NCBI GenBank assembly: GCA_050696075.1
Contig: JBOGUF010000018.1
Coordinates: 1-64,000, forward strand
DNA length: 64,000 nt
Source of the DNA: JBOGUF01 sp050696075
Lineage (GTDB): Bacteria > Chloroflexota > Chloroflexia > Thermomicrobiales > UBA6265
Reading direction: 5' to 3'
Of the stretch, positions 15,679-23,469 are shown in pieces (position 1 is the stretch's first letter; the number at the start of each line of letters is the position of its first letter). The position numbers and the translations under genes were made by a program. Below the pieces are notes generated by a model. It did not search any database. It was given only the letters and a program-made list of their open reading frames with translations, and was not told where the DNA came from.

Positions 15679-16986
15679 ATGATGTCGCGGGAGAGAATGC
15701 TTGCTCACCATGGGGTCGATTCGCGCTTCTTCAGCCGGCGTGACGTGTTGAAGTCGGTCCTCGTTTCGGGCGGGGCCGTTGCCTGGGTTGGGTTCGGAGG
15801 CGCGCCGAAGCTTGCGGCGCAAGATCAGGTCACGATCAAGCAGTGGTACCACCAGTACGGTGAGGAGGGGACGCAGGAGGCGGCGTTCCGGTATGCCGAG
15901 GAGTTCACGGCGGCGCACCCTGATATCGCGGTCGAAGTGACGTGGGTGCCGGGCGACTATGGCTCCGCGCTGTCGGCGGCGCTGCTGACCGATGAAGGGC
16001 CGGACGTCTACGAGACCTCCCCGACGGTGGCGATGGTCAAGGCGGAGCAGTGCGCGCCGCTCGACGACCTCTACACCGAGGAGGTCAAGGCCGACTTCCA
16101 CCCGAACAACATCGCCGTCAACACGATCGGCGAGAACATCTACGGCATCAAGATGATCGACGACATGGGGATGCTCTACTACCGGACGAGCATCCTCGAG
16201 GCCGCGGGCGTGGCGCCGCCGACGACGATGGACGAGGTCATCGCGGCGGCCCAGGCGCTCGACACCGGTCGCCAGAAGGGGTTGTTCCTGGGGAACGACG
16301 GCGGCATCGCCGCGCTGTTGACGATCGCCCCTTGGTCGGCCGGCAGCGACTTCCTCGATCCGGCCGAAGGCCAGATCATCTTCAGCAACGAGCGGACCGT
16401 TCTCGCGTACCAGAAGGTCAAGGAGCTCAACGACTCCGGCGCACTCCTGATTGGCGCGCCGACCGACTGGTGGGACCCGTCGGCCTTCACCCAGGGGCTG
16501 TCAGCGATGCAATGGACCGGGCTCTGGGCGATGCCGGGGATCCGGGCCGCGATTGGCGACGACTTCGGCGTGCTGCCGTGGCCGGCGCTCGACGCTGAAG
16601 GGACGCCGGCGACCTTCTGGGGCGGGTGGAACGAGCTGGTCAACGGTCAGACGCGGTACATGGAGCAGGCCAAGCGGCTGGCGAGCTGGCTCTGGATCGA
16701 GAACACGGATATCCAGCAGGACTGGTCGCTCAGCTACGGCTTCCACGTGCCGCCGCGGCAGAGCGCGGCGGCGTCGGCCGAGCCGCTGCAGGATGGGCCG
16801 CCGGCCGAAGCGGTCACGTTCCTGAACGACCACGGGCGGATCATGCCGCCGCAGTGGACGGGGGCGATGGGCACGCTCCTCACCACGGCGGTCACGAATA
16901 TCGTCAAGAACAACGCCGACGCGGCTGCCGAGGTGGCCTCCGCCGCCGAGCAGTGCCAGGCCGAGCTGGATCAAGTGCTGGCGTAG
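15679..16986 (+). CDS. Sugar ABC transporter, substrate-binding protein (cassette 1)
   Basis: A 435-aa extracellular binding protein (solute-binding family 1). The N-terminus carries a twin-arginine signal: SRRDVLK at residues 19-25, then a hydrophobic stretch and a cleavage region near LAAQDQ, so it is exported folded through Tat. The mature part shows the usual hinge elements, including GPDVYETSPTVA and a Trp-rich ligand region (TFWGGWNELVNG). The ATG follows GAGAGGAGGAA. Two permease genes follow, separated by 356 bp of repeat-rich DNA. The GH2 gene downstream suggests a beta-glycoside or its product as ligand. Confidence 0.93.
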   Translation: MMSRERMLAHHGVDSRFFSRRDVLKSVLVSGGAVAWVGFGGAPKLAAQDQVTIKQWYHQYGEEGTQEAAFRYAEEFTAAHPDIAVEVTWVPGDYGSALSAALLTDEGPDVYETSPTVAMVKAEQCAPLDDLYTEEVKADFHPNNIAVNTIGENIYGIKMIDDMGMLYYRTSILEAAGVAPPTTMDEVIAAAQALDTGRQKGLFLGNDGGIAALLTIAPWSAGSDFLDPAEGQIIFSNERTVLAYQKVKELNDSGALLIGAPTDWWDPSAFTQGLSAMQWTGLWAMPGIRAAIGDDFGVLPWPALDAEGTPATFWGGWNELVNGQTRYMEQAKRLASWLWIENTDIQQDWSLSYGFHVPPRQSAAASAEPLQDGPPAEAVTFLNDHGRIMPPQWTGAMGTLLTTAVTNIVKNNADAAAEVASAAEQCQAELDQVLA

Positions 16987-17042
16987 GCCGCGAGCGCTTA
17001 CCGTCATTCTGAACGCGCCCAACGACGTCTGGAGTGCTCGCA

Positions 17043-17164
17043 CCGTCATGCTGACCGAAGGGAAGCATCCCCCGGCGCAGCCGCTCCGTCGTGCTCCCCC
17101 AGGATTGGGGGTCGGGGGGCCGCTGCGCTTCGCGCGGGGATGTTTCGATACCTCAGCATGACGG
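17043..17164. repeat. Long imperfect palindromic repeat (REP/MITE-like)
   Basis: Terminal arms CCGTCATGCTGA (17043-17054) and TCAGCATGACGG (17153-17164) are perfectly complementary. Nested inside are CATCCCC/GGGGATG (17066-17072 with 17136-17142), GCGCAGC/GCTGCGC (17075-17081 with 17122-17128) and CCCCCA/TGGGGG (17096-17101 with 17106-17111). The whole can fold into one long hairpin. Fragments of similar sequence occur near 23310-23370 and 48320-48390. It lies inside the ABC operon, between binding protein and permease, where it may cap or slow decay of the upstream message. Confidence 0.7.
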
Positions 17165-17184
17165 CTTGGCCGTGACAGACTACT

Positions 17185-17252
17185 GAGCTTGTCGAAGGAT
17201 CCGCCTCTACCTAACCAAAATTCTCACCAAAGGCGGATTCCTCGACAAGCTC
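17185..17252. repeat. Second palindromic repeat in the same gap
   Basis: GAGCTTGTCGA (17185-17195) pairs with TCGACAAGCTC (17242-17252), and ATCCGCCT (17199-17206) pairs with AGGCGGAT (17231-17238). The loop is AT-rich. GAGCTTGTCGA palindromes of this kind are common interspersed repeats in high-GC bacteria. The remaining bases of the 16987-17342 gap hold no gene I can support. Confidence 0.7.
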
Positions 17253-17342
17253 GGAATGACGATGGAGGCGGTCGGGATGACCGCGGCGCGCGGCATGACG
17301 GGGTGCGTGTGCGGCGCGATTGCCTGGAGAGAGGCGGACCGG

Positions 17343-18317
17343 ATGAGCGTGAGAGCCAGCGATGCCGGGCACGCGGGTGCGGGACCCTTTTGGAAACAGC
17401 AAAAGTGGGAAGCGACGATCGCCTTCTGGGTGCTGATGGCCCCGATGCTGATCGGCCTGGGTCTCTTCGTCTTCGCGCCGATCGTCTGGGGTTTCTTGAT
17501 CAGCCTGTCGGAAGCGCGCAATACGGTCAGCATCAGCGAGTTCGTCGGTTTTCAGAATTACGTTGACATTCTGCGCGACAGCGCGTTCCGCAAGGCGATG
17601 CGGACGGGCGTGATCTTTACCGCCTTCATCGTGCCGCTGACATTTGTGTTTTCGCTCGGGCTAGCGATGCTGGTGAACGGCGCCGGCTTCGGCCGACCGG
17701 TCTTCCGCACCATCTTCTTTATTCCGACCGCGGTTTCGTATGTCATCGCGTCGCTCGTCTGGAAGACAAGCATCTTCAACGGCACGCCCTACGGCGTCGC
17801 CAACTTGGCGCTGTACGAGTGGTTCGGCTACGAAAAGGTGATCTCGTGGATCTCGCCGCCCGCGGGCGATCCGCCCTGGTATTGGCTGGTCTTGGTGACT
17901 GTTCGGCTCTGGCTCCAGGTCGGTTTCTACATGATCATCTTCATCGCCGGGTTGCAGGAGATTCCGCGCGACCTCTACGAAGCAGCGTACGTTGACGGGG
18001 CGCGGTCCGGTTGGACGACTTTCCGCACGATCACGTTGCCGTTGTTGCGCAACACCTCGATCGCCGTGCTGCTGCTCAACTTCATCGCCGCCTTCCAGGC
18101 GTTCGACGAGTTTGCCAACATCTTTGGCAGCACCGGCGCCTCGGCCGGCAACGTAGGGCTGGCCCGACCGCCGCTGATCTACCTCTTTCAGATTGGGCTG
18201 AATAACCAGAACTACGGGCTGGCTTCGGCCGGCGCGTTCATCCTGACCGCGCTGATCATCGCCGTGACGCTCGTGCAGGGGCGCATCTTCGGATTCGGCC
18301 GGTCGACGGCGGCCTAA
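17343..18317 (+). CDS. Sugar ABC transporter permease, MalF-type (cassette 1)
   Basis: A 324-aa inner-membrane permease with six predicted helices, the first at about FWVLMAPMLIGLGLFVFAP. The cytoplasmic EAA loop that docks the ATPase reads EIPRDLYEAAYVDGARSGWTTFRTITLPLL. ATG 17343 is preferred over an upstream ATG at 17256 because it has GAGAGGCGGA ahead of it and begins just before the first helix. A MalG-type partner follows after 12 bp. No ATP-binding subunit gene is nearby. Confidence 0.92.
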   Translation: MSVRASDAGHAGAGPFWKQQKWEATIAFWVLMAPMLIGLGLFVFAPIVWGFLISLSEARNTVSISEFVGFQNYVDILRDSAFRKAMRTGVIFTAFIVPLTFVFSLGLAMLVNGAGFGRPVFRTIFFIPTAVSYVIASLVWKTSIFNGTPYGVANLALYEWFGYEKVISWISPPAGDPPWYWLVLVTVRLWLQVGFYMIIFIAGLQEIPRDLYEAAYVDGARSGWTTFRTITLPLLRNTSIAVLLLNFIAAFQAFDEFANIFGSTGASAGNVGLARPPLIYLFQIGLNNQNYGLASAGAFILTALIIAVTLVQGRIFGFGRSTAA

Positions 18318-18329
18318 GGAGGGGATGCG

Positions 18330-19238
18330 ATGGCAACCATCACCGACACTTCCGCCACCGTTGAGCGCGGCCGGCCGCTCGTCGTGCCGCGAGGCCGAGG
18401 GCGCGATTACGCCCGCTACATCGGCGCGATCCTGCGCTACTCGTTGCTGATCGCACTTTCGCTCATCTTCCTCTTTCCTTTCTACCTCGTCGTCCGCAAT
18501 GGGCTGATGACCCAGCCGGAGATTACCGGGTTCGAATGGAAGTGGTGGCCGGCCTCGCCGCAATGGGAGAACTTCACCACCCTATTCGACGATCCGCTGG
18601 TGCCGATGGCGACCGGGTTGCGGAACTCGGCGATTCTGGCGGTGATCAACCTGGTCTTTCAGACGCTTTTTGCCTCGATGGCGGGGTATGCGCTGGCACG
18701 GATTCGGGCCCGGGGGAGCGGCGTCGTCTTCTTCGTGCTTTTGACGACGTTGATGGTGCCGAGCGCCGTCACGTTTATTCCGAGTTATGTCGTGCTGGAT
18801 CGCCTGGGTGGGGTCGGGACGTTGTGGGGGATCGTCGTACCGGGCCTGTTCAATGCCTTTGCGACGTTCCTCTTTCGGCAGTTCTATCTCGACTTCCCGG
18901 TCGAGATCGAGGAGGCGGCGCGCCTCGACGGATTGAGCTATTTCGGGATCTACCGGGCGATGATCCTGCCCAATTCGATGGGGATCATGATGGCGCTCGG
19001 TGTCCTCAGCTTCATCTATAGCTGGAATGCGTTCCTCTGGCCCCTGGTGGTGGCGCGGGCGGACCAGTCGGTCTGGACCGTGCAAATCGTACTCTCGACC
19101 TACCTGACGGCGCAGACGATCAATCTGCCGGCCCTCTTTATGGGCGCCTTGGTCGGCGCGGCGCCGCTCATCGCGGTCTTCCTGATTATGCAGCGGTACA
19201 TCGTGCAAGGGGTGCGCCTATCGGGGATCAAGGGGTAG
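18330..19238 (+). CDS. Sugar ABC transporter permease, MalG-type (cassette 1)
   Basis: A 302-aa permease. A Thr/Arg-rich cytoplasmic N-terminus precedes helix one (LRYSLLIALSLIFLFPFYLV). The EAA loop is FPVEIEEAARLDGLSYFGIYRAMILP. The protein ends RYIVQGVRLSGIKG, the typical MalG-type terminus, which contacts the ATPase. AAGGAGG precedes the ATG, 12 bp after the MalF-type gene. It completes the importer membrane pore. Confidence 0.93.
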   Translation: MATITDTSATVERGRPLVVPRGRGRDYARYIGAILRYSLLIALSLIFLFPFYLVVRNGLMTQPEITGFEWKWWPASPQWENFTTLFDDPLVPMATGLRNSAILAVINLVFQTLFASMAGYALARIRARGSGVVFFVLLTTLMVPSAVTFIPSYVVLDRLGGVGTLWGIVVPGLFNAFATFLFRQFYLDFPVEIEEAARLDGLSYFGIYRAMILPNSMGIMMALGVLSFIYSWNAFLWPLVVARADQSVWTVQIVLSTYLTAQTINLPALFMGALVGAAPLIAVFLIMQRYIVQGVRLSGIKG

Positions 19239-19242
19239 ACGG

Positions 19243-19304
19243 AGGAGTCAGGGGTCGGGGGTCAGGAGTCAGGAGTCAGGAGTCAGGGTCGGAGGTCGGG
19301 AGTT
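19243..19304 (+). repeat. Degenerate heptamer tandem repeat (AGGAGTC)
   Basis: About nine near-tandem 7-bp units run from 19243: AGGAGTC, AGGGGTC, GGGGGTC, three exact AGGAGTC copies (19264-19284), then diverged units. All lie between the MalG-type stop and the GH2 start. The G-rich strand is the coding strand, and each unit resembles a Shine-Dalgarno core. Similar 7-bp periodicity with other sequence occurs at 32745-32772, 33821-33843 and 43956-43984. Confidence 0.75.
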
Positions 19305-19326
19305 AGGGACGACGAGGAGCTACTTC

Positions 19327-21168
19327 GTGTCGGATCAGGGATTACACCCGCGGCCGGGGATGGCGCGCGAGGGTTGGATCGATCTGTGCGGTCCGTGGCA
19401 GTTTGCGTATGACGATGGCGACGTTGGCCTCGATCAGGATTGGCATGAGCGTGCCGAGCCATTCGATCGCACGATCGTTGTGCCATATCCGCCGGAGTCG
19501 CGGCTGAGTGGGATCGGGGAGAGGGCGCCGCATCCGGTTGTATGGTACCGGCGGACGTTTCGGGCGGCGCGCCAGGGCGATGGGCGGGTGCTGCTCCACT
19601 TCGGCGCGGTCGATTACCAGGCCCACGTTTGGGTCAACGGGAGACTCGTGGCGCGGCACGAAGGGGGGCACACGCCGTTCAGCGCCGACGTCACCGCCGC
19701 GCTGACGGATCAGGACGAGCACGTCCTTATCGTGCGGGCGGAGGACCGGCCGGGAGATTTGAAGCAGCCGCGCGGCAAGCAAGATTGGCACGACGAGCCG
19801 CACCGCATCTGGTACGACCGCACAACCGGCATCTGGCAGCCAGTGTGGCTGGAGCGTGTCGGGCACACATATGTCGAAGACGTGCGGTGGGTGCCGGATC
19901 TCGATCGCGGCTGCCTCGGTGTGACGCTCCGGCTCAACGCGCCGCCGACCGGGCCTTTGCGTCTGGGGTTGCGACTGTCGATGCACGGCATCGCGCTGGC
20001 CGACGAGACGTGGACGGTCGATCGGATCGAGACGAGCCGCGCGGTCGACTTCCCCGACAACCTGCTGACGATGGACACCGACCGGCTGGTGTGGTCGCCG
20101 CGCAATCCGAACCTGATCGACGCCGAGATCACGCTGAGCGACGGCGAACGAGTTATCGACGCGGTGCAAAGCTACGCCGGGATGCGGAGCGCCGGCGTAG
20201 CGGACGGGCGATTCTTACTGAACGGCCGACCATATTACCTCCGGCTCGTGCTGGCGCAGAACTTCTGGCCGGAGTCGCATTTGGCCGCGCCGAGTCCAGC
20301 GGCATTGCGGCGCGAGGTCGAGCTCGCAAAGGAGCTTGGCTTCAACGGGGTACGAATCCACCAGAAGGTCGAGGACCCACGATTTCTGTACTGGTGCGAC
20401 CGGCTGGGCGTCTTGGTCTGGGGCGAGATGGCGAACGCCTACGCCTTTTCGCCGCTCGCCGTCGAGCGATTGACGCGGGAATGGCTCGAAGTCGTGCGCC
20501 GAGACGTCAGCCATCCCTCGATCGTCGCCTGGGTGCCGTTCAACGAGAGTTGGGGGGTGCCGAACCTGGAGGGCGATCCGGAACAGCGGAATTACGTCCG
20601 CGCGCTGTACTACCTGACCAAGGCGCTCGATCCGACCCGGCCCGTGATCGGGAACGAGGGCTGGGAGCACGTCGAGAGCGACATCTGGGGCATCCACGAC
20701 TACGCCTTCTCCGGCGCGGCGCTGAGCGAGCGCTACGGCTCGCCGGAGGCGCTCGACCGCACGCTGCGCACCGGAAGACCGGCTGGGCGGAACATCGCCC
20801 GGCCCGACGAGCGGGCGCATACCCCGGTGATGCTGACCGAGTTCGGCGGGATCACCGATGCACCGGAGCCAGGTCAGCCCTGGTGGGGGTATGGGACAGC
20901 GGGGGACGCTGACGCGCTGCTCGCGAAGTACGAAGAGCTCGTGGGTGCGGTGCTCGACTCGCCGGTGGTGGCCGGTTTTTGCTACACGCAACTGACCGAC
21001 ACCCAGCAGGAACGGAACGGGCTGCTCACCGCCGAGCGGGAGCCGAAGGTCGACCTGGCGGCGATCCGGGCGATCAACACTCGGCCGTCGCGGGCGTTGA
21101 TGAACGAGACGGTGCACCAGATCCAGACCGCGGCAACCGCCACGGCGGCCGCGGGCGGCGGGTCATAG
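19327..21168 (+). CDS. Glycoside hydrolase family 2 (beta-galactosidase/glucuronidase-like)
   Basis: A 613-aa GH2 enzyme with the sugar-binding beta-sandwich first (VWYRRTFRA, VDYQAHVWVNGRLVARHEGGHTPF), an immunoglobulin-like middle domain, then the TIM barrel (FNGVRIHQKVEDPRFLYWCD). The acid/base is E407 in PFNESWG, and the nucleophile is E505 in LTEFGG. No signal peptide is seen, so it acts in the cytoplasm on glycosides imported by the cassette upstream. The GTG start has GAGGAG ahead. Length is short for LacZ and nearer the beta-glucuronidase/mannosidase subgroup, so the exact sugar is open. Confidence 0.92.
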   Translation: MSDQGLHPRPGMAREGWIDLCGPWQFAYDDGDVGLDQDWHERAEPFDRTIVVPYPPESRLSGIGERAPHPVVWYRRTFRAARQGDGRVLLHFGAVDYQAHVWVNGRLVARHEGGHTPFSADVTAALTDQDEHVLIVRAEDRPGDLKQPRGKQDWHDEPHRIWYDRTTGIWQPVWLERVGHTYVEDVRWVPDLDRGCLGVTLRLNAPPTGPLRLGLRLSMHGIALADETWTVDRIETSRAVDFPDNLLTMDTDRLVWSPRNPNLIDAEITLSDGERVIDAVQSYAGMRSAGVADGRFLLNGRPYYLRLVLAQNFWPESHLAAPSPAALRREVELAKELGFNGVRIHQKVEDPRFLYWCDRLGVLVWGEMANAYAFSPLAVERLTREWLEVVRRDVSHPSIVAWVPFNESWGVPNLEGDPEQRNYVRALYYLTKALDPTRPVIGNEGWEHVESDIWGIHDYAFSGAALSERYGSPEALDRTLRTGRPAGRNIARPDERAHTPVMLTEFGGITDAPEPGQPWWGYGTAGDADALLAKYEELVGAVLDSPVVAGFCYTQLTDTQQERNGLLTAEREPKVDLAAIRAINTRPSRALMNETVHQIQTAATATAAAGGGS

Positions 21169-21189
21169 ATAGGCAACCGGCGTACACTC

Positions 21190-21227
21190 CCGGCACGGTG
21201 AGCGAGCAAGCGCTTCTAGAGTGCCGG
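21190..21227 (+). promoter_or_regulatory. Stem-loop touching the ribosome-binding site of the PLP gene
   Basis: CCGGCAC (21190-21196) is complementary to GTGCCGG (21221-21227), leaving a 24-nt loop with an AAGCGCTT palindrome. The 3' arm ends in the first bases of the GGAGGAG ribosome-binding site of the gene starting at 21242. The stem could hide part of that site. Confidence 0.4.
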
Positions 21228-21241
21228 AGGAGTAGACGCTG

Positions 21242-22387
21242 ATGACAACCGCCCGCCACGGTCTTTCGACGCGCAGCATCCACGCCGGGGAAGCGCCCGA
21301 TCCTGCTACGGGCGCCCACGGCGTGCCGATCTACCAGAACACGACCTACTCGTTCCGCTCGTACGACCACGTCGAGGCGTGGCGTTGCGGCCAGGCTCCG
21401 CATTTCGTCTACCAACGGGAAGGGAACCCGACTGTCCGCTGTTTCGAGTTGAAGATGGCAGACCTCGAAGGCGCGGAGGAGGCGGCGGCCGGGGCGACCG
21501 GGATGGCCGTGATCGCGGCCACGCTGCTTGGGGTGACCGCGGGTGGTGGGCATCTCGTCGCGTCGGCCGACCTGTACGAGGTCGCATCGGGTCTTGTCTG
21601 CAATGATCTGCCGGCGGCCGGGGCGGCGGTGACGACGGTCGATATCACCGATCTGGCGGCGGTCGAGGCGGCTTGCACCGAGGAGACGCGGGCGATCTAC
21701 TGTGAGACCTTCTCGAACCCCGGCCTCAAGGTTGCTGATATCTCCGCGTTGGCTGAGATCGCGCACCGTCACGACGCGCTCCTTATTGTCGACAACACGT
21801 TCCTGTCCCCGGCACTGATGCGCCCGCTGGAGCACGGGGCGGACCTTGTGATCCACAGCGCGACGAAGTACCTCGCGGGCCACGGGCAGGCGATGGGCGG
21901 CGTGGTTGCCGGCCCGCGTGAGCTGGTGGCGCCCATTGCCGGCCGTCTCTCCCGCCTGGGCGGCGCCATGAACCCGTTTACCGCCTGGCTGCTGCTGACG
22001 GGCATGAAGACGCTGCCGTTACGGATGGATCGGCACTCGATAAACGCGGCGCGCATCGCCGACGTGTTGGTTTCCCATCCCGCTGTAAAACGGGTGGCGT
22101 TTCCCGGCCTTTCAGGCCATCCGGGGCACGGCGTCGCGCGGGGATTGTGCGGTGACCAGTTCGGAGGTCTGCTTTCCTTCACCGTGCAGGGTGGGCAGGA
22201 GGCGGTTCGCGCGTTCATCAACGCCCTCGAGCTCTGCACGATCGCCGTGTCGCTTGGCGAATGCGGCACGCTGGTGTGGCCGTATCCGGACGGGCTAATT
22301 CGCGTAGCAGTGGGGTTGGAGGATGTAGAGGATTTGGAAAGGGACGTGGCGAGGGCTCTTGGACGTGCCTGCTCGGCGGGCATCTGA
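21242..22387 (+). CDS. Cys/Met metabolism PLP-dependent enzyme
   Basis: A 381-aa member of the trans-sulfuration family (cystathionine gamma-synthase, methionine gamma-lyase, O-acetylhomoserine sulfhydrylase). The start TRSIHAGEAPDPATGAHGVPIYQ is diagnostic, as are YQREGNPTV, VDNTFLSPALMRPLEHGADLVIHSATKYLAGHG with the PLP lysine, and the C-terminal GLEDVEDL. Active-site residues that separate subtypes cannot be decided by eye. metH lies 1 kb downstream, so a role in making or recycling homocysteine or methionine is likely. Confidence 0.92.
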   Translation: MTTARHGLSTRSIHAGEAPDPATGAHGVPIYQNTTYSFRSYDHVEAWRCGQAPHFVYQREGNPTVRCFELKMADLEGAEEAAAGATGMAVIAATLLGVTAGGGHLVASADLYEVASGLVCNDLPAAGAAVTTVDITDLAAVEAACTEETRAIYCETFSNPGLKVADISALAEIAHRHDALLIVDNTFLSPALMRPLEHGADLVIHSATKYLAGHGQAMGGVVAGPRELVAPIAGRLSRLGGAMNPFTAWLLLTGMKTLPLRMDRHSINAARIADVLVSHPAVKRVAFPGLSGHPGHGVARGLCGDQFGGLLSFTVQGGQEAVRAFINALELCTIAVSLGECGTLVWPYPDGLIRVAVGLEDVEDLERDVARALGRACSAGI

Positions 22388-22659
22388 CCGTCTCCTCGCT
22401 CGTGTCATCCCGGATGATCGACGGGACGGTAGCAACGAGCGCACAGACACCAGTCACCTGAGCCGTGCCGCACCGTGGCCTCGGTCTAAACACCCGCGAT
22501 CGGCATGTCGGAGCGCTATTGACGCCCGCGATACAATGATGTTGCCCGCACGTATTCGTGGCTCTTCCCGGTGAATCCCGCGGCAATTGCGCCGAATCTC
22601 GGCAACTGGATCGGGTCGGCCTGTGCCTTCGGGCAGGGCGAGAGGGAGAAGAGGGAGTC

Positions 22660-23283
22660 ATGGACGCACAACCGGAACTGCACTTCGACGTCGCATATCC
22701 CGAACGGCTCAGCCGCCTGTTGATCTTCGTCAAGTGGCTGCTCGTGATTCCGCACATCGTCGTTCTCTATTTTCTTCAGCTCGGCCTCAACATCGTCACG
22801 TTCATCGCCTGGTTCGGGATTCTCTTCACCGGCAACTACCCGCGGGGACTCTTCGAGTTCGCGGTGATGACGATGCGCTGGCAAGCGCGAGTGACGGCGT
22901 ACATCTCGCTTTTGCGGGACGAGTACCCGCCGTTCGGCGACGGGCAGTATCCGGTGCAGTACGAATTGGCCTATCCGCCCCGGCTGTCCCGGCTGTTGAT
23001 CTTCGTCAAGTGGCTGCTGATCATTCCCCACCTGGTCGTGCTCTTTTTCCTCGGCATCGCGGCATTCGTCGCCTTTGTCGTCGCCTGGTTCGCGATCCTG
23101 ATCACGGGTCGCTACCCGCGCGGTCTGTTCGACTTCGTCGTCGGAGTGCAAAGGTGGTCCGGGCGCGTCATGATCTACTACTACCTGCTGACCGACGCCT
23201 ATCCACCCTTTACGCTCGGACCGACCTCGGCGCCGACCGACCCGTACCCGCCTGACGCGGCGGTCGCGCCCGTCCGGTTCTAG
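22660..23283 (+). CDS. Tandem DUF4389 membrane protein
   Basis: A 207-aa membrane protein made of two copies of one unit. Copy 1 (about 8-88) has AYPERLSRLLIFVKWLLVIPHIVVLYFL and FTGNYPRGLFEF. Copy 2 (about 103-185) repeats AYPPRLSRLLIFVKWLLIIPHLVVLFFL and ITGRYPRGLFDF. Each has two membrane helices and ends in a YPPF motif, typical of DUF4389 proteins. The ATG follows AGAGGGAG. The function of the family is not known. It stands between the PLP enzyme and metH, transcribed the same way with 272 bp upstream. Confidence 0.9.
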   Translation: MDAQPELHFDVAYPERLSRLLIFVKWLLVIPHIVVLYFLQLGLNIVTFIAWFGILFTGNYPRGLFEFAVMTMRWQARVTAYISLLRDEYPPFGDGQYPVQYELAYPPRLSRLLIFVKWLLIIPHLVVLFFLGIAAFVAFVVAWFAILITGRYPRGLFDFVVGVQRWSGRVMIYYYLLTDAYPPFTLGPTSAPTDPYPPDAAVAPVRF

Positions 23284-23469
23284 GCAGCCCTTCCTTCCGA
23301 GGTCACGAGGAATCGCTCCGCCGTTCGTGCCACGGGAGAGATTCCTCCATGCTTTCGGCATGACGGAGAGGGGCGGACGCATTACGACGTACAATTCCCC
23401 CATTGCGACTCGGCGGCTGTCGCGGAGGCGACGCGCACGACCGGACCGACACGGGGGGAACTGAACACG

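Noticed and set aside
23284..23469. Cobalamin or SAM riboswitch ahead of metH
   Set aside because: No B12-box or SAM-I core was found in 186 bp; a REP-like fragment explains the visible palindromes.
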